8,996 nt of DNA from the NCBI GenBank assembly GCA_020253895.1, contig JADDKG010000331.1:1-8996 (forward strand). Reading direction: 5' to 3'. The stretch's first letter is position 1, and each line of letters starts with the position of its first letter. This DNA comes from Rubrobacter sp. Its GTDB lineage: Bacteria > Actinomycetota > Rubrobacteria > Rubrobacterales > Rubrobacteraceae. Shown piece by piece: positions 6,779-8,996 of the stretch. A model generated the notes under the pieces. That model saw only the letters and a program-made list of their open reading frames with translations. It did no database searches and was not told the origin of the DNA. Made by a program: the position numbers and the translations under genes.

Positions 6779-7561
6779 TCAAGAGCCCTCCGCGGGGGGC
6801 ACCGGCGGGGTGGCGGTGGAGGTCTTGCCCAGCGCCTGGATGGCGGTGGGCACGATGGTCAGCTCCGGCACGTAGGCCCGCTCCGGGAGGGTCACCAAAA
6901 ACAGGCACGCCCGGGCCACGTCCTCTGGCCTGAGCGCCCGGTCGCGCACCTCCCTCGGGGGAGGCTCCGGGCGGCTGTCCAGCAGGGGCGTGTCCACGAT
7001 CCCGGACATGATGTTGGAGAAGCGGACCCCGCGCACGTGCTCCTCAAAGCCGGCCGCCCGGACCAGCCCGGCGAGCCCGAGCTTGGAGGCCTGGTAGGCT
7101 GCGCCCGAGACGTCGGGCCACATCCCGGAGACGCTGCCGACGAGCACCGCGTCCCCCCGGGAGGCCCGCAGGTAGGGCAGGGCAGCCTTCACAAAGTAGA
7201 AGGCTCCGCTCAGGTTCACCGAGAGGATCCTGTCCCAATCCTCCGGGGTGAGGCGGTCCAGCCTCCGGTTGGGGACGTTGGTCCCGGCGGCGAGCACCAG
7301 GATGCCGACCCCCTCCTCCTCGCCGACGCCGCGCACCAGCCGCTCCACTCCCTCCCGGTCGGAGACGTCGAGGGCGTGGGGCACGACCCGTCCCGAGGAG
7401 ACCCTCTTCTCCCCCACCCCTCCGGCTATGGCCTCCGGGCGGCGGGAGACGGCGTGCACCCGGGCCCCGCCGTCGGCGAGCATGTTCGTCACCGCGAGCC
7501 CTATGCCGCTCGAAGCCCCGGTGACGATCGCCGTGCGGCCCTCCAGCGGGCGCTCCTCCAT
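6779..7561 (-). CDS. Short-chain dehydrogenase/reductase with atypical motifs
   Basis: This is a 260-residue SDR, second gene of the operon. It has TGASSGIG (14-21), N116, S143 (VGSVSG), Y156 and K160, so the catalytic tetrad is intact. Two usual landmarks are altered: the NNAG motif reads LAAG (90-93), and the segment after the catalytic Lys reads NIMSGIVDTPLL (183-194) in place of the common N-x-V-x-PG. Arg pair 40-41 after strand 2 (AVSRRPE) suggests NADP(H). The tail from about 248 is a Pro-rich extension. The ATG at 7561 overlaps the preceding stop (TGATG) with GGAGG seven bases upstream; a GTG one codon earlier is possible but less well spaced. It is translationally coupled to the zinc dehydrogenase gene and lies one base from the dehydratase gene. 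The substrate is unknown; a sugar or keto-acid is likely from context. Confidence 0.9.
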   Translation of the reverse strand: MEERPLEGRTAIVTGASSGIGLAVTNMLADGGARVHAVSRRPEAIAGGVGEKRVSSGRVVPHALDVSDREGVERLVRGVGEEEGVGILVLAAGTNVPNRRLDRLTPEDWDRILSVNLSGAFYFVKAALPYLRASRGDAVLVGSVSGMWPDVSGAAYQASKLGLAGLVRAAGFEEHVRGVRFSNIMSGIVDTPLLDSRPEPPPREVRDRALRPEDVARACLFLVTLPERAYVPELTIVPTAIQALGKTSTATPPVPPAEGS

Positions 7562-8586
7562 CACGCCCCCTCCCCGGAGAGGAAGACTTTGATCCAGGCG
7601 GAGGGCCCCCCGACCAGCTCCTCAAAGGCCTCCGGGCCCCTCTCCAGCGGCAGGGGGTCGGGGAGCTCCCCTATGCCGGCCTCCCCGGAGGCGAGCCACC
7701 CCAGGGCCCGCTCGAAGTCCCGCGGGGTGTAGGCGTAGGAGCCCTGCAGGGCTACCTGGCGCCGCACCACGTCGTGGAAGCCGAGGGCGGTCTCGTCCTC
7801 GTGCAGGCCCACGAGCACCACCGTCCCGCCCGGGCGCACCAGGCGTACCGCGGCCCTGCGGGTCTCCCCCGCCCCGGCGGCGTCCAGCACCAGGTCCGCG
7901 CCCAGCCCCCCGGTCGCCTCCCGGACGGACTCCTCCGCCTCCCCGCCCGGGGCGAAGGCCCGCTCCGCCCCGAGCTCGAGGGCCCGGGCCCGGCGGCCGC
8001 CGTGCGGCTCCACCATCCAGACCTCCGGGATACCCGAGAGGACCGCCGCCTGCAGACACATAAGGCCGATGGTCCCCGCACCCACCACCACGGCGAGCTC
8101 CACCGGGCCGCGCTCGAGGCCCAAGCCGGCCGCGTGCACCCCGTTGGCCAGCGGCTCGGCAAGCGCCGCCGAGCGCAGGTCCATCCCCTCCGGCAGGGCG
8201 TGCAGCGCGCCCGCAGGCACCTCCACGTACTCCGCGAAGGCGCCGGGGCGGTGTATCCCGATCAGGGCCCGCTCCGGGCAGATGTTCTCGTGGCCGGTGC
8301 GGCACAGCCGGCACCCCCCGCAGGAGAGCAGGGGGTTCACCGCCACCCGGCGTCCCAGCCAGTCCTCGTCCACCCCCTCGCCGACCGAGACCACCGTCCC
8401 GGAGAACTCGTGGCCCATGATCAGGGGGGGCCTGCGGTTGCCCATCCTCCCCAGGTAGCCCTCCACCTCCGAGCCGCAGATCCCGGCGGCCCCGGGACGG
8501 ACGACCACCGCGCCGGGACCGGCCTGGGGCTCCGGCACCTCCTCCACCGCCATCTTCCGCGGCCCGTGCCAGACCACGCCCTTCAT
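7561..8586 (-). CDS. Zinc-dependent medium-chain alcohol/polyol dehydrogenase
   Basis: This 341-residue MDR enzyme is the first gene of the operon. Catalytic zinc ligands are C37 (GICGSE), H59 (MGHEFSG) with E60, and E144 (AEPLANGVHA). The structural zinc site has C89, C92, C95 and C103 (SCGGCRLCRTGHENIC). The nucleotide fold carries VVGAGTIG (167-174) and an acidic residue at the end of the next strand (MVEPHGG, E193), which favours NAD(H). The architecture matches sorbitol, threonine and galactitol-1-phosphate dehydrogenases, so the substrate is probably a polyol, a sugar or a hydroxy acid oxidised at a secondary alcohol. The ATG at 8586 follows GGAGGTGGGAG. A predicted promoter lies 40-67 bases upstream. 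It is coupled to the downstream SDR by a TGATG overlap. Confidence 0.92.
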   Translation of the reverse strand: MKGVVWHGPRKMAVEEVPEPQAGPGAVVVRPGAAGICGSEVEGYLGRMGNRRPPLIMGHEFSGTVVSVGEGVDEDWLGRRVAVNPLLSCGGCRLCRTGHENICPERALIGIHRPGAFAEYVEVPAGALHALPEGMDLRSAALAEPLANGVHAAGLGLERGPVELAVVVGAGTIGLMCLQAAVLSGIPEVWMVEPHGGRRARALELGAERAFAPGGEAEESVREATGGLGADLVLDAAGAGETRRAAVRLVRPGGTVVLVGLHEDETALGFHDVVRRQVALQGSYAYTPRDFERALGWLASGEAGIGELPDPLPLERGPEAFEELVGGPSAWIKVFLSGEGA

Positions 8587-8625
8587 GCTCCCACCTCCGT
8601 CGAGACAGCACGCCTCCGCCGAACC

Positions 8626-8653
8626 ATTCTACTAGCGGCCCCCGGCGGGTCTA
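8626..8653 (-). promoter_or_regulatory. Predicted promoter of the four-gene dehydrogenase/dehydratase operon
   Basis: On the minus strand TAGACC (8653-8648) and TAGAAT (8631-8626) are separated by 16 bases. The -10 matches 5 of 6 consensus bases and the -35 matches 4 of 6. The leader to the ATG at 8586 would be about 33 bases. No copy of the TCCTA-type motif seen near 1665 and 2490 was found in this intergenic region (8587-8751), so control is probably separate from the transporter. It was predicted by eye. Confidence 0.45.
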
Positions 8654-8676
8654 CGCAGCTCCTCCGTCAGCCCCGT

Positions 8677-8706
8677 TTGCGCCGCCAGAGCCAGCCTCAC
8701 TATACT
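8677..8706 (+). promoter_or_regulatory. Possible promoter for the divergent SDR gene
   Basis: TATACT (8701-8706) is a good -10 box in otherwise GC-rich sequence. The best -35 candidate, TTGCGC (8677-8682), is weak and sits 18 bases away. A start near 8713 would leave about 39 bases before the GTG at 8752. Confidence 0.35.
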
Positions 8707-8751
8707 CTCTGCTTGCCGGGTGTGATCGGAGATCCGAAGCGGGGGTGGTGC

Positions 8752-8996
8752 GTGCGGCGTCTCGAGGGCAAGAGGACGATAGTCACCGGGGCGGGGAGCG
8801 GCATCGGGCGGGCCATCGCCCACCGCTTCGCCGCCGAGGGGGCGCGGGTGGTGCTGGCCGACGTGGACGAGGAGGCCGCCCGGAAGGTCGCCGCCGAGCT
8901 GGGCGGGGAGCACCTGGTCTCGAAGACCGACGTGACCGATCCGGAAGAGGTGGCCGCCCTGGTGCGGCGGGCAACAGAGGAGTGGGACGGCCTCGA
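8752..8996 (+). CDS. Short-chain dehydrogenase/reductase, N-terminal 81 residues (partial)
   Basis: The gene runs off the right edge. The visible part is a Rossmann N-terminus: VRRLEGKRTIVTGAGSGIG, with the glycine motif TGAGSGIG at 12-19, then ARVVLADVDEEAARKVAAEL (31-50) and the DVTD motif (60-63). The acidic D37 at the end of strand 2 points to NAD(H), unlike the two SDRs of the facing operon. The catalytic residues lie beyond the window. The start is taken as GTG 8752, preceded by GGGGGTGG. An in-frame GTG at 8722 would add ten residues (VIGDPKRGWC) not typical of SDRs and sits almost on the predicted transcription start. The gene is transcribed divergently from the polyol dehydrogenase operon and may share its inducer. 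Confidence 0.88.
   Translation, partial: MRRLEGKRTIVTGAGSGIGRAIAHRFAAEGARVVLADVDEEAARKVAAELGGEHLVSKTDVTDPEEVAALVRRATEEWDGL

Noticed and set aside
5434..6933. A 499-codon plus-strand open frame across the dehydratase and SDR genes
   Set aside because: It is antisense to genes with clear catalytic motifs, is rich in Arg, Pro, Gly, His and Val without recognisable motifs, and arises from the lack of stops in GC-rich DNA.
8722..8751. Earlier GTG start for the divergent SDR
   Set aside because: It would add ten non-homologous residues and lies almost on the predicted transcription start; the GTG at 8752 fits family N-termini better.

Overview
This is a very GC-rich window of densely packed bacterial genes, with G/C at most third codon positions, GTG starts, purine-rich ribosome binding sites and start/stop overlaps. 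The base composition and gene style suggest a high-GC actinobacterium, perhaps a Rubrobacter relative. That is an impression from composition and protein style, not a proven assignment. Nothing looks like a phage, insertion sequence, CRISPR array or RNA gene. The theme is carbohydrate or sugar-acid uptake and catabolism.

Left part (1-1730, minus strand): the 5' end of a CUT2-type (ribose/galactose class) sugar ABC permease lies directly downstream of its double-domain ATPase, with a 4-base ATGA overlap. A good promoter (TTGACC-17-TACATT) precedes the ATPase. Two abutting palindromes sit just downstream of the predicted transcription start, a typical place for a repressor site. Next (1762-2457, minus strand) is a GntR/FadR-type regulator that would be 231 codons long but carries an in-frame TAG at codon 24, inside its DNA-binding domain. 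The 5' region of the regulator shares a 9-base motif with the ATPase promoter region.

Middle (2619-4738, plus strand): a two-gene unit. The first gene encodes a family-1 solute-binding-protein fold without any signal peptide or lipobox. The second, overlapping it by ATGA, encodes an aldo/keto reductase of the L-fucose (D-threo-aldose) dehydrogenase type.

Right part (4728-8586, minus strand): a tight four-gene operon, transcribed in the order zinc-dependent alcohol/polyol dehydrogenase, short-chain dehydrogenase (SDR), enolase-superfamily acid-sugar dehydratase, second SDR. Its last gene overlaps the tail of the reductase gene by 11 bp. A divergent third SDR starts at 8752 and runs off the window.

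Read together, the genes fit a non-phosphorylating oxidative route: ABC import of a sugar, oxidation of the aldose or polyol by the reductase or dehydrogenases, dehydration of the resulting aldonate to a 2-keto-3-deoxy acid by the enolase-family enzyme, and further oxidation by an SDR. No lactonase and no aldolase or hydrolase is visible, so the pathway is incomplete here and the substrate cannot be named from sequence alone.
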